A stretch of DNA of 53,111 nucleotides from CAZFER01 sp964517495 (GCA_964517495.1 CAZFER010000043.1:1-53111); one strand, 5' to 3'. Numbered from the stretch's first letter, positions 26,285 through 35,352 are shown. Translations and numbers: made by a program. The notes: generated by a model not told the origin, from the sequence alone.

Positions 26285-26304
26285 CCCGCCTTATTCTGGG
26301 CGGG
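26285..26304 (-). terminator. Rho-independent terminator overlapping a stop codon
   Basis: On the minus strand CCCGCC-cagaataa-GGCGGG is followed by TTTTTT. The TAA stop of the small gene at 26291-26464 lies in the loop. The terminator sits 50 bases before the zinc-ribbon gene start, so that gene needs its own promoter or read-through. Confidence 0.8.
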
Positions 26305-26464
26305 GAAATTTTTCATCTATTTTATCCGTAATTTCCTCAATAAATCTGGCAATGGTAATTGCGTCAGGCGGACGCATATCCGGCCCATTAAATGCACTAA
26401 TGTATGATGAGGTGATCATGGCTATCAGTTCCAAACGCTTTTCATCATTTACACGTTCCACCAT
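26291..26464 (-). CDS. Small conserved-looking hypothetical protein (57 aa)
   Basis: 57 residues: MVERVNDEKRLELIAMI, then SSYISAFNGPDMRPPDA and IARFIEEITDKIDEKFP. It is helical and acidic, with no membrane segment and no known motif. A CAGGGGG sequence lies 7-8 bases before the ATG. Its stop codon is in the loop of a good terminator, which supports a real, separately transcribed gene. Divergent from rsmE. Confidence 0.6.
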   Translation of the reverse strand: MVERVNDEKRLELIAMITSSYISAFNGPDMRPPDAITIARFIEEITDKIDEKFPRPE

Positions 26465-26644
26465 TTGAAAATGCCCCCTGGTTATTCATTTTATAATATA
26501 TATGCAAAAGAAAAGCATATTAACCCTAAAGCTATTATGCAAGGGTTTGATATCCCATTATTATTATAATGGCCATATAAAAAATAGATACCGTTTCAAA
26601 TATGGCTCGTTTTATTGGTGGAAATCGTTTATATTCAAGGGATT

Positions 26645-27388
26645 ATGAAAAATAAACCCACTAAACCCAAAACTCGCTTATATGCACCTCCCGCGGGTGA
26701 AGCCATTCTGTACCTCGATGATGCTGACACTCTGGCGGTTCGCCGCACCTTACGGCTCATCCAAGGTGAAACGGTCGCGTGTTTCAACGGTGATGGTTTG
26801 GAATATCTTTATGCTATAGATAATTCCAAACCGGATTCATTATCTCTTTCTCTCGTCGATCAATTTGAAAATCCATGCGATCAACTACCCCCCTGTTGTG
26901 TTTTAACCGCCGCTACCAAAGGCAAAACCAAAGACCGCATTATCCGTGATTTAACCCCACTTGGTATCACACAGTTGATTATCTACCATGCACAACGCTC
27001 CGTCTGCCGCATGGAAGCAAAACAAACCGAACGGCTGCAAAAAATTGCCATTGAAGCCTGCCGCCAATGTGGACGCTCCACGATTCCCACAATTGAGGTT
27101 TTTGAACAAAATTTCATGAACTCTCTCGAAAAGAATCATTTCCCATTCCAGCAAACATTGGTGTTTTGGGAACATTCCAAACAAAATTCAACGCTTGATC
27201 AATTCACCGTCAATTCAATCCAAACCCTGATTTTTGGCCCCGAAGGGGGCTTTTCACCCGGTGAAGTGGACTATATCCGCAAATCAGGTCTGCAAACGGC
27301 TTCACTCGGCCAACGAATCTTACGCTCTGAACTGGCCGCTGTCGTCGGTGTATCCTTGTTGCAATATCGAAAAGGCTTGTTAAGCTAA
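26645..27388 (+). CDS. rsmE: 16S rRNA (uracil1498-N3)-methyltransferase RsmE
   Basis: 247 residues from ATG 26645; the frame is open to TTG 26615. A SPOUT-class methyltransferase that methylates U1498 of 16S rRNA. An N-terminal PUA-like part (AILYLDDADTLAVRRTLRL) is followed by the trefoil-knot SAM site: LTAATKGKTKDRIIRDLTPLG, then EACRQCGRS, IFGPEGGFSPGEV and SLGQRILRSELA. The last two are diagnostic. One change is the final block, RILRSELAA rather than the usual RILRTETA. AAGGGA lies close to the ATG. Followed 76 bases later by mtaB on the same strand. Confidence 0.93.
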   Translation: MKNKPTKPKTRLYAPPAGEAILYLDDADTLAVRRTLRLIQGETVACFNGDGLEYLYAIDNSKPDSLSLSLVDQFENPCDQLPPCCVLTAATKGKTKDRIIRDLTPLGITQLIIYHAQRSVCRMEAKQTERLQKIAIEACRQCGRSTIPTIEVFEQNFMNSLEKNHFPFQQTLVFWEHSKQNSTLDQFTVNSIQTLIFGPEGGFSPGEVDYIRKSGLQTASLGQRILRSELAAVVGVSLLQYRKGLLS

Positions 27389-27464
27389 ACTGTTACTTTA
27401 AACATCTCGCGTTAACGAATACAATTATTATCTGTAAATAATCCCAGGCTGAACTTAAATTTAA

Positions 27465-28772
27465 ATGTCTGAATGCTCACAAACCAAAAAGCCGCGTTTT
27501 TTAATCCAAACGCTTGGCTGTAAAGTTAATCAATATGATTCAGAACGCATGCGCAACCGCCTGTTGCGCAGCGGGTGCCTCTCTGCCCATGATTGTAAAT
27601 CAGATGACCTCGATCTAATCATCGTCAACACCTGTTCGGTCACCTCTGAGAGCGACCGCAAGGGCCGCCAACTTATCCGCAAAATGATCCGCCGAAATCC
27701 CCACGCCAAAGTGGTGGTGACTGGCTGCTATTCCGAACGTAAACCCCATGAAATACTGAACATCAAAGGCGTCACCGATGTGATCCCCATCGAAGATCAG
27801 GAATCATGGGTACAGCATTACGTGGAATCATTAGGCTGGGGATGCCATGACCAGGATGGCTTATGGCATTCCAATGATGGCATTGAAACATTCGAAGAAC
27901 ATACCCGCGCCTTCGTTAAAATTCAGGATGGCTGCGACCTGAAATGCACCTTTTGCAGCATTCCCGAAAGCCGGGGCAGGGCACGCAGCCGCCCCATCCC
28001 CGAAGTGGTCAGAGAATGTGAAACATTGATCACCCAGGGCTATCCTGAAATCGTGCTGTGTGGTATTTGCATCGGCCATTATGGCCACGGCTGTGATTTC
28101 AGTTTGCATGACCTTGTAAAAGAAATCGCCCTTATCCCTGGCATTAAACGAGTGCGCATCTCTTCCCTTGAACCGCAGGATGTAACCGATGATTTATATG
28201 GAGTGATGGTTGAACATGCCGATGTGGTATGCCCCCACCTGCATCTTCCCCTGCAAAGTGGAGCCAATCGCATCCTGCGCCGCATGAAGCGCCCTTATTC
28301 TGCTGAATATTTCCTCGAACGGGTGAACAAAGCCCGTGAGTTAATGCCCCACTTTGAGATTTCCACCGATATTATGGTTGGCTTTCCCGGAGAAGCCGAT
28401 CAGGAATTTAACCAAACATTGGACATGGTAAAACGTTGCCGGTTCAACAAAGTCCATTCCTTTCGCTTTTCCGTTCGTGAAGATACCCCCGCTGCCCGCA
28501 TGAAAGAACACCTGTCGCCCCAAACCATCGAATCACGCCGTAAAATCCTGGACCAATTGGCGAATGATACCGCTAATCACGTCAAACAAGGCTACATCGG
28601 CCAAACCATGCCTGTCCTGGTCGAAACCAAACAAGACAGCCATTACACCGGTTTTACCACCAACTACCTACGCACCGATTTCCCCTCAACCACCCCCATC
28701 AAAAAAGGTGAAATAGTAATGGTGGCCATAAAAGACTTAACCAACGGCCGGCTACACGGAGAATTGATATAA
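27465..28772 (+). CDS. mtaB: tRNA (t6A37) methylthiotransferase MtaB
   Basis: 435-residue radical-SAM methylthiotransferase that converts t6A37 to ms2t6A in tRNAs. The N-terminal MTTase domain has QTLGCKVNQYDS, the form typical of MtaB rather than MiaB, plus NTCSVTSESDRK and VVTGCYSE; together these give the three Cys ligands of one [4Fe-4S] cluster. The radical-SAM cluster motif is C157-x3-C161-x2-C164 in GCDLKCTFCSIPESRG. Later blocks are RISSLEPQDV, HLHLPLQSGANRILRRM and DIMVGFPGE. A C-terminal TRAM domain (about 370-435) binds tRNA. ATG start without a clear Shine-Dalgarno. Confidence 0.95.
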   Translation: MSECSQTKKPRFLIQTLGCKVNQYDSERMRNRLLRSGCLSAHDCKSDDLDLIIVNTCSVTSESDRKGRQLIRKMIRRNPHAKVVVTGCYSERKPHEILNIKGVTDVIPIEDQESWVQHYVESLGWGCHDQDGLWHSNDGIETFEEHTRAFVKIQDGCDLKCTFCSIPESRGRARSRPIPEVVRECETLITQGYPEIVLCGICIGHYGHGCDFSLHDLVKEIALIPGIKRVRISSLEPQDVTDDLYGVMVEHADVVCPHLHLPLQSGANRILRRMKRPYSAEYFLERVNKARELMPHFEISTDIMVGFPGEADQEFNQTLDMVKRCRFNKVHSFRFSVREDTPAARMKEHLSPQTIESRRKILDQLANDTANHVKQGYIGQTMPVLVETKQDSHYTGFTTNYLRTDFPSTTPIKKGEIVMVAIKDLTNGRLHGELI

Positions 28773-28971
28773 TTTATCTGAATGATTAATTCATGTTTCA
28801 TGATTAATCCTCCTGAAAAATTATATCCCACTGGATTGCATGTTATAGTGCTTGCCGCTCAGTATAGGTTCCCAAATTTACCCATTCAACAATACAAATT
28901 TACCCACGAAAACACCCAAAATCACCCACGAAATGCTTGATCTTGACCTGAAAACCTCTTAAACTATTGGC

Positions 28972-30201
28972 ATGTATAAGAGATTTCTCATTCCATCAAT
29001 AAATGAAGCACTCGATGACACCCCGGTTATCGTTTTAGTCGGAGCGCGTCAAACCGGTAAAAGTACGCTTTGCAATCAACTCCTGGATCAAAATATTATC
29101 AACGCAAAACTGGTTTCGCTGGATGATCCTGCCACCTTGATGGCGGCCCAGGCTGACCCTTTGGGATTTTTGGAAGATTTGGGCAAGCATGTCATTATTG
29201 ATGAAATTCAAAGAGCACCAGAACTCTTTATCAGCATGAAGAAACTCGTGGATCAGGACCGGGATGAAAGAAGGTATATTTTGACAGGATCAGCCAATGT
29301 GATGACCCTTCCCAAAGTATCAGAATCACTGGCTGGCCGTATTGAGATACTTCACTTATGGCCGTTATCGCAAGATGAAATCCTTGGAAAACCATCCAAA
29401 TTTCTTGAAATTCTGGCTTCTGGCAACACGTTCAATCCCCAAAAAAGTTCGTGGAAGAATGTCGTTAAGGCAGTGGAAATGGGGGGATATCCAGAATCTC
29501 TAAAGCGCAAAACAGAAGCCAGACGTTACAAATGGTTTGAATCGTATATAAGTTCAATTTTACAAAAAGATATTAGAGAATTATCCAATATTGAGGGTTT
29601 AACCCAAATACCCAACATTCTTCATCTGATTGGCTCCCGGGTGGGCAGCACGATTAACATGTCAGATATATCAAGATTATCAGGTGTCAAACATTCTACG
29701 CTCCAACGCTATATGGCACTTTTGGAAAATGTATTTATCATCGTCCAAATTCCCGCCTGGACCCCTAACATCGAAGGACAATTTGTAAAATCCCCCAAAA
29801 TCTATCTCAATGATACAGGCCTGCTCTGTTACTTGCGCGGAGAAGATAAAACGAGTCTAACCCAAAACAGAACCCACGCGGGAGCCTTTTTGGAAAACTT
29901 TGTGGTTATGGAAATCCTCAAACAACTCAGCTGGTCAGATCAATTCGTGAACGCTTATCATTTCAGCATACATAAGGGAGCGGAAGTGGATTTAGTTTTG
30001 GAAGACCGGAAAAAGCGACTATACGGAATCGAGATTAAATCCACCGCCACCCTCGATAAAAACGACTTCAAAGGATTAAAACGCCTGGCCGAACTCTGCC
30101 CCCAATTTAAAAGAGGCATTGTACTCTATATGGGAGAGGAATCACTCCGCTTTGGAAACAACCTCCACGCCATCCCCCTATCATCCTTATGGACAGGATA
30201 G
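28972..30201 (+). CDS. AAA_14 ATPase with DUF4143 nuclease-like domain
   Basis: 409 residues. Walker A is GARQTGKST (24-32) and Walker B HVIIDEIQ (73-80, D77/E78); then GSANVM and LAGRIEIL, as in the AAA_14 group. The C-terminal DUF4143 region carries GAEVDLVLE, followed by YGIEIKST, a PD-(D/E)xK-like nuclease arrangement. Such proteins are widespread, often in accessory regions, and are of uncertain function; a DNA-related or conflict role is likely. No Shine-Dalgarno is visible. Two direct repeats CAAATTTACCCA (28873, 28895) and two ACCCACGAAA copies lie in the 120 bases upstream and could be an operator. Ends overlapping a small minus-strand gene. Confidence 0.85.
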   Translation: MYKRFLIPSINEALDDTPVIVLVGARQTGKSTLCNQLLDQNIINAKLVSLDDPATLMAAQADPLGFLEDLGKHVIIDEIQRAPELFISMKKLVDQDRDERRYILTGSANVMTLPKVSESLAGRIEILHLWPLSQDEILGKPSKFLEILASGNTFNPQKSSWKNVVKAVEMGGYPESLKRKTEARRYKWFESYISSILQKDIRELSNIEGLTQIPNILHLIGSRVGSTINMSDISRLSGVKHSTLQRYMALLENVFIIVQIPAWTPNIEGQFVKSPKIYLNDTGLLCYLRGEDKTSLTQNRTHAGAFLENFVVMEILKQLSWSDQFVNAYHFSIHKGAEVDLVLEDRKKRLYGIEIKSTATLDKNDFKGLKRLAELCPQFKRGIVLYMGEESLRFGNNLHAIPLSSLWTG

Positions 30202-30342
30202 ATACAGTCTTGCAGGCTCCAGCCCTTCTTCTTTGCAATAGGCAAGATAGTCATCGGTAGATAGTTGGAACTCGTTACGAAGTTCATCAACGGGATCAAA
30301 ATTCGCTTCATCTGTTTTTATGAGGATTCTTTTTCCTGCCAT
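30187..30342 (-). CDS. Small hypothetical protein (51 aa)
   Basis: 51 residues: MAGKRILIKTDEANFDPVDE, then LRNEFQLSTDDYLAYCKEEG, ending YLSCP. A GGAG sequence lies 8 bases before the ATG. Acidic, no known motif. It overlaps the 3' end of the ATPase gene by 15 bases in convergent orientation. The composition is protein-like, but coding status is uncertain. Confidence 0.4.
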   Translation of the reverse strand: MAGKRILIKTDEANFDPVDELRNEFQLSTDDYLAYCKEEGLEPARLYLSCP

Positions 30343-30570
30343 GAGTTTACTCCAAATGCTATAATAACTCCTGGTTGATACTATAACTCAATAAAGAATC
30401 CCCATCGAGGAAATAAATGAAGAATAAGGCTTGATACAACCTATCACCCCATCCCGGAGAGCCCCCAATGATCACCAAACAAACCGTTATAATCCATCAA
30501 TCATATTACCTAATCTTAAGTAGAGCATGTAAAATCGAAATCAAAATTTAAAAGGTATGTATGGACACTC

Positions 30571-31199
30571 ATGATTAGGCATTCCAGCAAATACGAAGAC
30601 ATTGAACAGAGCATCGATCCCAAAACTGGGTTGCTGCGTAATAAATTGGGAATAAAAAATCAGGAAGAGCTTGAACGAATTGAAGAACAATGTCTTGTTG
30701 CTGTTTATCGTAGCGCCTCGCTCGAATTCTCTGAATCATGTACATTTACCGAAAAAGATATTTGTTGCCTTTATCATCGCTTCCTGGGAACGATCTATGA
30801 ATGGGCAGGATCATATCGAACAATTGATATTAGTTCAGACACTATTAGGTGGTGTCATGCAAGATGCATCCCGTCCGAAATGGAAAGATACTCGAAATTA
30901 TTGAAAAAACATACTCCATTCACCCCAGACATATCTAGAACAGAATTGCTCCATCGGCTAGCTGAGATTCTCATGGGGAACTGATAGTTATCCATCCATT
31001 TCGAGATGGCAATGGTAGAGTTACCCGTTTATTTTGTGATTTACTTCTCATGCAGGCGGATTACGAACCTTTTGGTCAAAAATCTTTCAATCAAGAAATG
31101 TTAAGAAAAGATTATTTTGCAGCAATAAAAGCCGTCTGGAGCAAAAAAGAATATACGGATCTCATTCGTTTGTTTGACTGTTTACTTTCTGTAAAATAG
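30571..31199 (+). pseudogene. Fic-domain protein, frameshifted just before the active-site motif
   Basis: Two frames encode one Fic/Doc-family protein of about 209 residues. The first (30571-30984) has TFTEKDICCLYHRFLGTIYEWAGSYR, the typical Fic beta-flap approach, and ends LAEILMGN. The second continues ELIVIHPFRDGNGRVTRLF, the complete Fic motif HPFRDGNGR at 30993-31019, and ends at 31199. One G missing from the G4 run at 30975-30978 explains the shift. Fic enzymes transfer AMP or similar groups to protein hydroxyls. A truncated product would lack the catalytic His. No inhibitory (S/T)xxxE(G/N) helix is seen, and no antitoxin gene is clear upstream. Confidence 0.85.
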
Positions 31200-31347
31200 C
31201 CTGATCTTTTTTGGTTTGGACGCGTTTGGCTTCCTCCAAAAGCCTATTCTTGGAATCTTCCATTCCTTCCAATGACATATTAAAAGCAGCAGCCCGCAAG
31301 ATCATGGCTTCTCGTTCATCCACGTCCATTTGTTCAAAAAATTTCAT
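31162..31347 (-). CDS. Small hypothetical protein (61 aa)
   Basis: 61 residues from ATG 31347 (AAAGGA upstream): MKFFEQMDVDEREAMILRAA, then FNMSLEGMEDSKNRLLEEAK. Helical and charged, resembling a short antitoxin or regulator, but no family is recognised. It overlaps the end of the Fic gene by 38 bases on the opposite strand. Confidence 0.45.
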   Translation of the reverse strand: MKFFEQMDVDEREAMILRAAAFNMSLEGMEDSKNRLLEEAKRVQTKKDQAILQKVNSQTNE

Positions 31348-31410
31348 GATAATATCCTTTCTTTTCCTTCTTATTATACAACAATCCATCTCCAAATGCC
31401 AATCGGCCAA

Positions 31411-31603
31411 CTGACAATGTCCAGGGTGCTTTAGGCATATCGACAGCCAACCTTTGCCAGCCCGTCTGATATTGACCTGGGAAGATTGTGAAAGACTTAT
31501 CGAATCCTTAGGCTATTCAGCCCATGTAGAAATAACTACTCAAAAGTAAGAAGGGCGTTGCTGGAGAAGCAACGCCCCTTTTCAACGCTCCGTTCTATAA
31601 TCC
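31411..31603. other. Spacer with unstarted reading frame and terminator
   Basis: A 43-codon plus-strand frame without a start codon ends at 31549 (PLPARLILTWEDCERLIESL, then GYSAHVE). It has protein-like composition and may be the tail of a lost gene. A terminator follows. Confidence 0.35.
31553..31577 (-). terminator. Terminator of the sulfatase operon
   Basis: GGGCGTTGCT and AGCAACGCCC form a perfect 10-bp stem with a 5-base loop. On the minus strand it is followed by ttcttactttt, on the plus strand by ctttt, so it may work in both directions. Confidence 0.8.
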
Positions 31604-33040
31604 TCACGCCTTAAAACTGGGCACATCCGTCGCGCCGTACTTGTTCATCAAATCACGCAGCCGTTTCTGCATATCCATCTGAATTTCAAAACTGGCTGGA
31701 TCATCGATCAAATTGCGCATCTCCTTGGGATCATGCTCCATGTCATATAATTCATTCAGGTCAAAAATACCGTGATAGTTCATATACTTATGCTGTTCGG
31801 TTCTCACCCCGAACACCGTGGGCGTCTGCGGGAAAGCGCGCTCCCAGAAATACTCATACAACATTGCTTCGCGCCACTCCACATCTTCACCCCGCAAAAT
31901 GGGCATAAACGATTCACCCTGTACCGTCTCCGGAGCCGCCAATCCCGCGGCGTCCAAAATGGTGGGAGAAATATCGATGTTCAATCCAATCCGGTCCGTG
32001 CGCCGATTCCCATCAAACAGGCCAGGGCAATGCGCAATGAGGGGTACCCGAATCGATTCCTCATACATACAACGCTTATCGATCAGCCCATGTTCCCCAT
32101 GTAGAAAACCATTGTCGCCCATAAACATCACCAGGGTGTTATCCAGAATGCCCTGTTCCTCCAGGGTATCCAACACCCGGCCCACGCTGTCATCCACCGC
32201 CAGCATGGTTCGGTGATAATCCAGCAAAAAGCGGTCGAAATAGGTGCGGTCATGGTACATATAATCAACACCATGCCAGCTGTGGCGCTGCCGCTTCACC
32301 CAAAGGGGTTTGCCTTCATAATTCTCCTTGGTGTTCGCCATGGAGTCCGGATATTGAATCTGAACATCCGAAAATGCATCCTTATGCCGTTCAGCAGGGT
32401 AAAAGTCAGCATGCACTGCTTTATGCGATAAATACATAAAGAACGGCTTCTCCCGTTCCTGAGTTAAATAGTCAACCGCATAATCCGTCAGCAGGTCCGT
32501 CATATAACCCTGACGCTTAACCGCCTTGCCATTGATATTAAAGGTCGGGTTGTTATAGACGCCCTGACCTCGAAAACTAATCCAATGGTCAAAACCCTTC
32601 CTCGGTTTATCTGTGCTGCCTCCCATATGCCACTTGCCGATAAATGCAGTTTCATATCCACCCTTCTGCAATTCAACCGGGAAGGTCGGCGTATCTTCGG
32701 ACAACAGCGTCGAATTATCCAACACCCCATGCCGATGGGCATACTGCCCGCTTAAAATACTCGCCCGGCTGGGTGAACATAACGATGTGGTCACATACGC
32801 ATGGTTAAAAAACACCCCACCTAGCGCTAACCGGTCAATGTTGGGCGTCTTCAAAAAGGGATGATTAATGCAGCTCATCGAATCATAGCGCATGTCATCA
32901 ATGAAAATGAATATAATATTCGGCCGTTTCTTCGATTCCTGCGCACTTGGGGTATTTAGCGTATTCACGAATGGAAACGCCATCCCCGCGGCTGAGGCGG
33001 ACTTCAAAAATCCCCGCCTTGAAGATTGAAATGAATTCAT
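31604..33040 (-). CDS. Type I sulfatase with Tat-like signal
   Basis: 478 residues from ATG 33040 (AAAGGA 11 bases upstream). SSRRGFLKSASAAG is a Tat-like signal. The alkaline phosphatase-fold sulfatase domain starts with PNIIFIFIDDMRYD (D48, D49 as metal ligands). The formylglycine site is C88-S-P-S-R92, the Cys-type sulfatase motif needing a formylglycine-generating enzyme. Further blocks are GKWHMGG, FMGDNGFLHGEHG and DISPTILDAAG. It removes sulfate from a carbohydrate; the exact substrate is unknown. Downstream in an operon-like set with the pseudopilin (50 bases) and SGNH hydrolase genes; a terminator follows. Confidence 0.93.
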   Translation of the reverse strand: MNSFQSSRRGFLKSASAAGMAFPFVNTLNTPSAQESKKRPNIIFIFIDDMRYDSMSCINHPFLKTPNIDRLALGGVFFNHAYVTTSLCSPSRASILSGQYAHRHGVLDNSTLLSEDTPTFPVELQKGGYETAFIGKWHMGGSTDKPRKGFDHWISFRGQGVYNNPTFNINGKAVKRQGYMTDLLTDYAVDYLTQEREKPFFMYLSHKAVHADFYPAERHKDAFSDVQIQYPDSMANTKENYEGKPLWVKRQRHSWHGVDYMYHDRTYFDRFLLDYHRTMLAVDDSVGRVLDTLEEQGILDNTLVMFMGDNGFLHGEHGLIDKRCMYEESIRVPLIAHCPGLFDGNRRTDRIGLNIDISPTILDAAGLAAPETVQGESFMPILRGEDVEWREAMLYEYFWERAFPQTPTVFGVRTEQHKYMNYHGIFDLNELYDMEHDPKEMRNLIDDPASFEIQMDMQKRLRDLMNKYGATDVPSFKA

Positions 33041-33090
33041 GGTTCTATTCCTTTGCGTCATAATACTCCCCTTGCTATCTCCTTGGTCCC

Positions 33091-33735
33091 TTAATCCGTG
33101 CCCCGGTTGGTCAGCATAATATCCCCCCGGCTGGCTAAGCCATTGCTGGGATCATACTTGCTGCCTCGGGCATTGGATATATCATCCGTCCATGAGCTTC
33201 CATACCATTGTCCATCCGGACCAATTCCACCTAACGCCCAATCACCCGCCTTCAAAGGTTTGTTGCCGTACAGAGCGGCTGTACCTTCCTTATACGCTGG
33301 AAAATCATGATCATAACCATCAAATTCGGGATCGTTATCCACATAATAATAATGGCCATGATCCTGAAACGGATCGAGTGGAATCGCAGGCATATAAGCT
33401 ATCGGGCTGGTCAATGGAGCCAATACCGCCTGACGCCCTCTTGCTTCAAAGTCAGGACCAGCACCCACCATATTGAATACCTCTTCCAGGCGCTTATGTC
33501 CCGCTTCCAAATCATCATCCCACCAATCCACCAGCATTACACCCTTATCCATTCGCAGCATCTCGATGGTGGTGCCCACCGCTTTCATATCGGCATAACA
33601 CCGCGCAATCTTGGCTCGAATCTGGGCGTTCAAAAAGTTTGGCACCGCAATAGCGGCCAACACCCCGATTATGGCAACCACAATCAATAATTCAATTAGA
33701 GTAAAGGCGTTTGGTTTGTTTGTCCGAGCGTTCAT
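33091..33735 (-). CDS. G-type pseudopilin-like protein in the sulfatase operon
   Basis: 214 residues. The leader MNARTNKPNA is followed by FTLIELLIVVAIIGVLAA, with the +5 Glu conserved, but Ala instead of Gly at the -1 cleavage position. AVPNFLNAQIRAK continues the G-type signature. The C-terminal domain is rich in Asp, Gly and Tyr (DHGHYYYVDNDPEFDGYDHD) and ends with GDIMLTNRG, similar to the tail of the 16785 gene (GDIILTGVG), so the two are paralogues. It sits between an SGNH hydrolase (70 bases upstream) and a sulfatase, suggesting a pilin-like subunit co-expressed with glycan-active enzymes. Confidence 0.85.
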   Translation of the reverse strand: MNARTNKPNAFTLIELLIVVAIIGVLAAIAVPNFLNAQIRAKIARCYADMKAVGTTIEMLRMDKGVMLVDWWDDDLEAGHKRLEEVFNMVGAGPDFEARGRQAVLAPLTSPIAYMPAIPLDPFQDHGHYYYVDNDPEFDGYDHDFPAYKEGTAALYGNKPLKAGDWALGGIGPDGQWYGSSWTDDISNARGSKYDPSNGLASRGDIMLTNRGTD

Positions 33736-33805
33736 AGTACTTGTCTCACTTGTTTGAATGAGATTATTTAGTTCTTCGATGTTTGGTTATGTTAATATGC
33801 GCATC

Positions 33806-34540
33806 TTATTTACACATATTGTTAACCAGTTCCCATCGTTTTTGTGTTCTGCGGATCTCACGCCAATTCGCATCCAATGCAATAGCGATTTCCCGCGCCA
33901 TAATCCGATTTCCCCGGTGATTCATATGCACCCCATCAGTTGTCATAATCCGCAGGTCATTCAGCTTCCTCTCATACCATTCCATAAAGGTTTTGTTCAA
34001 ATCACAAAGCACCAGATCCTTCTCTTTAGCCAATTGACGCAAGAAATCATTGTATTTTTTAAGCATCTGGTTCTCGGGGCTGTCCGGGTCTTCATATATA
34101 GGGGTTGCTGTCAAGAGCAGTACCTTGACGCCTGCCTTTTGACAACGCTCCACCATCTCAGTCATGTTTTTCTTATACTCCGGCAGTTTCACCCCTTCGC
34201 TGCTATGAGAAAATTGATGCCACACATCATTCACCCCGCATGAAATACTCACCCAATCCGGCTTATGGTCCAATACATCCTTCTGCAATCGAGCCAGCAT
34301 CTGATTTGATTTATGGCCGCTTATTCCCGCATTGATCACCTTCACTTCATAACCGTTCATATCACAATGCATCTTGAATAACGACACATACCCTTCCGGT
34401 TTTGCACCCGCTTGCGTGATACTGTCCCCCAAAAAGACAATAGTATCCCCGTCTTTCAACTTAAACGGGGATTGCGCCTGGGAGGCCATCACCACCATGC
34501 TGAGCATTAAAACCAATAAAAACAGGTTCTTATAACTCAC
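33806..34540 (-). CDS. SGNH/GDSL hydrolase, secreted
   Basis: 244 residues, GTG start with AAAGGAG 7 bases upstream. Residues 1-22 are a signal peptide. The four SGNH blocks are complete: FLGDSITQ (S40), NAGISGHKSN (G75), SISCGVNDVWH (N104) and TTDGVHMNHRGN (D202, H205). The family includes esterases and acetyl-xylan or rhamnogalacturonan deacetylases. As first gene of the operon with the pseudopilin and sulfatase, it probably removes acyl groups from a polysaccharide (context inference). Confidence 0.92.
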   Translation of the reverse strand: MSYKNLFLLVLMLSMVVMASQAQSPFKLKDGDTIVFLGDSITQAGAKPEGYVSLFKMHCDMNGYEVKVINAGISGHKSNQMLARLQKDVLDHKPDWVSISCGVNDVWHQFSHSSEGVKLPEYKKNMTEMVERCQKAGVKVLLLTATPIYEDPDSPENQMLKKYNDFLRQLAKEKDLVLCDLNKTFMEWYERKLNDLRIMTTDGVHMNHRGNRIMAREIAIALDANWREIRRTQKRWELVNNMCK

Positions 34541-34922
34541 TGACTTCTCCTTTCTCTGTTAAACATTAAATTCAATCCTAACCAATATACCATAATTTTG
34601 ACTCAAAGTGGGAGATGAATTACAAAAAAATATGTTTATTTCATATGAAAATAATTCAAAAGTAAATGAAAGTGATTTTTATTTCAAATTTTTGATTGAA
34701 ATTGTTACATATAAAATGACGCTTTCAAATTAATATGATATAATGCTCATATCTTTGTAGGTGGAATTGTCCTAACTCTTTGTCTTTTTTAAACTTGCTG
34801 ATGAATTGCCGATGTTTGATAGTTCGCAAAATTATGAATTGGTTGTTTGTGTTGGAGTTACATAAAGGCTACGAGATTGATATGAATGTAATGAATTGTT
34901 GTTATTTTGTTTGATAAAACGA

Positions 34923-35132
34923 AATGGCAATTTGTTTCTGTGCCTCTGTTTATAAGGTTTACTTCACATTAACCTTTNNNNNNNNNNNNNNNNNNNNNNN
35001 NNNNNNNNNNNNNNNNNNNNNNNNNNNNNNNNNNNNNNNNNNNNNNNNNNNNNNNNNNNNNNNNNNNNNNNNNNNNNAATGGCAATTTGTTTCTGTGCCT
35101 CTGTTTATAAGGTTTACTTCACATTAACCTTT
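34923..35132. other. 100-N scaffold gap flanked by an identical 55-base sequence
   Basis: Bases 34923-34977 and 35078-35132 are identical (55 of 55), and exactly 100 N lie between. This is what a scaffolder leaves when two contigs end in the same overlap k-mer of 55. The true sequence is probably continuous, with one copy. Confidence 0.9.
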
Positions 35133-35248
35133 TAATTAAAAACACATTTTCAATCATCGTTCACATGGACATTTCCCCTATTATTTTTAATAATTGAAAG
35201 AATATATCATGCTTGTGATTTCATAAATGGTCAGCTGTTTGAAATACC

Positions 35249-35352
35249 ATTCCCCTCCCAAAATTGGAAGGGGCTAGGGAAGGGTTTATAGGAAAGCATT
35301 GAGCAAAAACCTTTAACCCCCTCCTAACTTTCCCCATTTCATTGGGGGAGAA
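35249..35352. repeat. CCCCTCCC-type dispersed repeat
   Basis: Bases 35249-35286 (attcccctcccaaaattgga, then aggggctagggaagggtt) match the reverse complement of 46110-46147 with few differences. A second, inverted-looking half (taaccccctcctaactttcc, then ccatttcattgggggag) ends near 35352. Together they could fold as a long hairpin. Confidence 0.65.
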
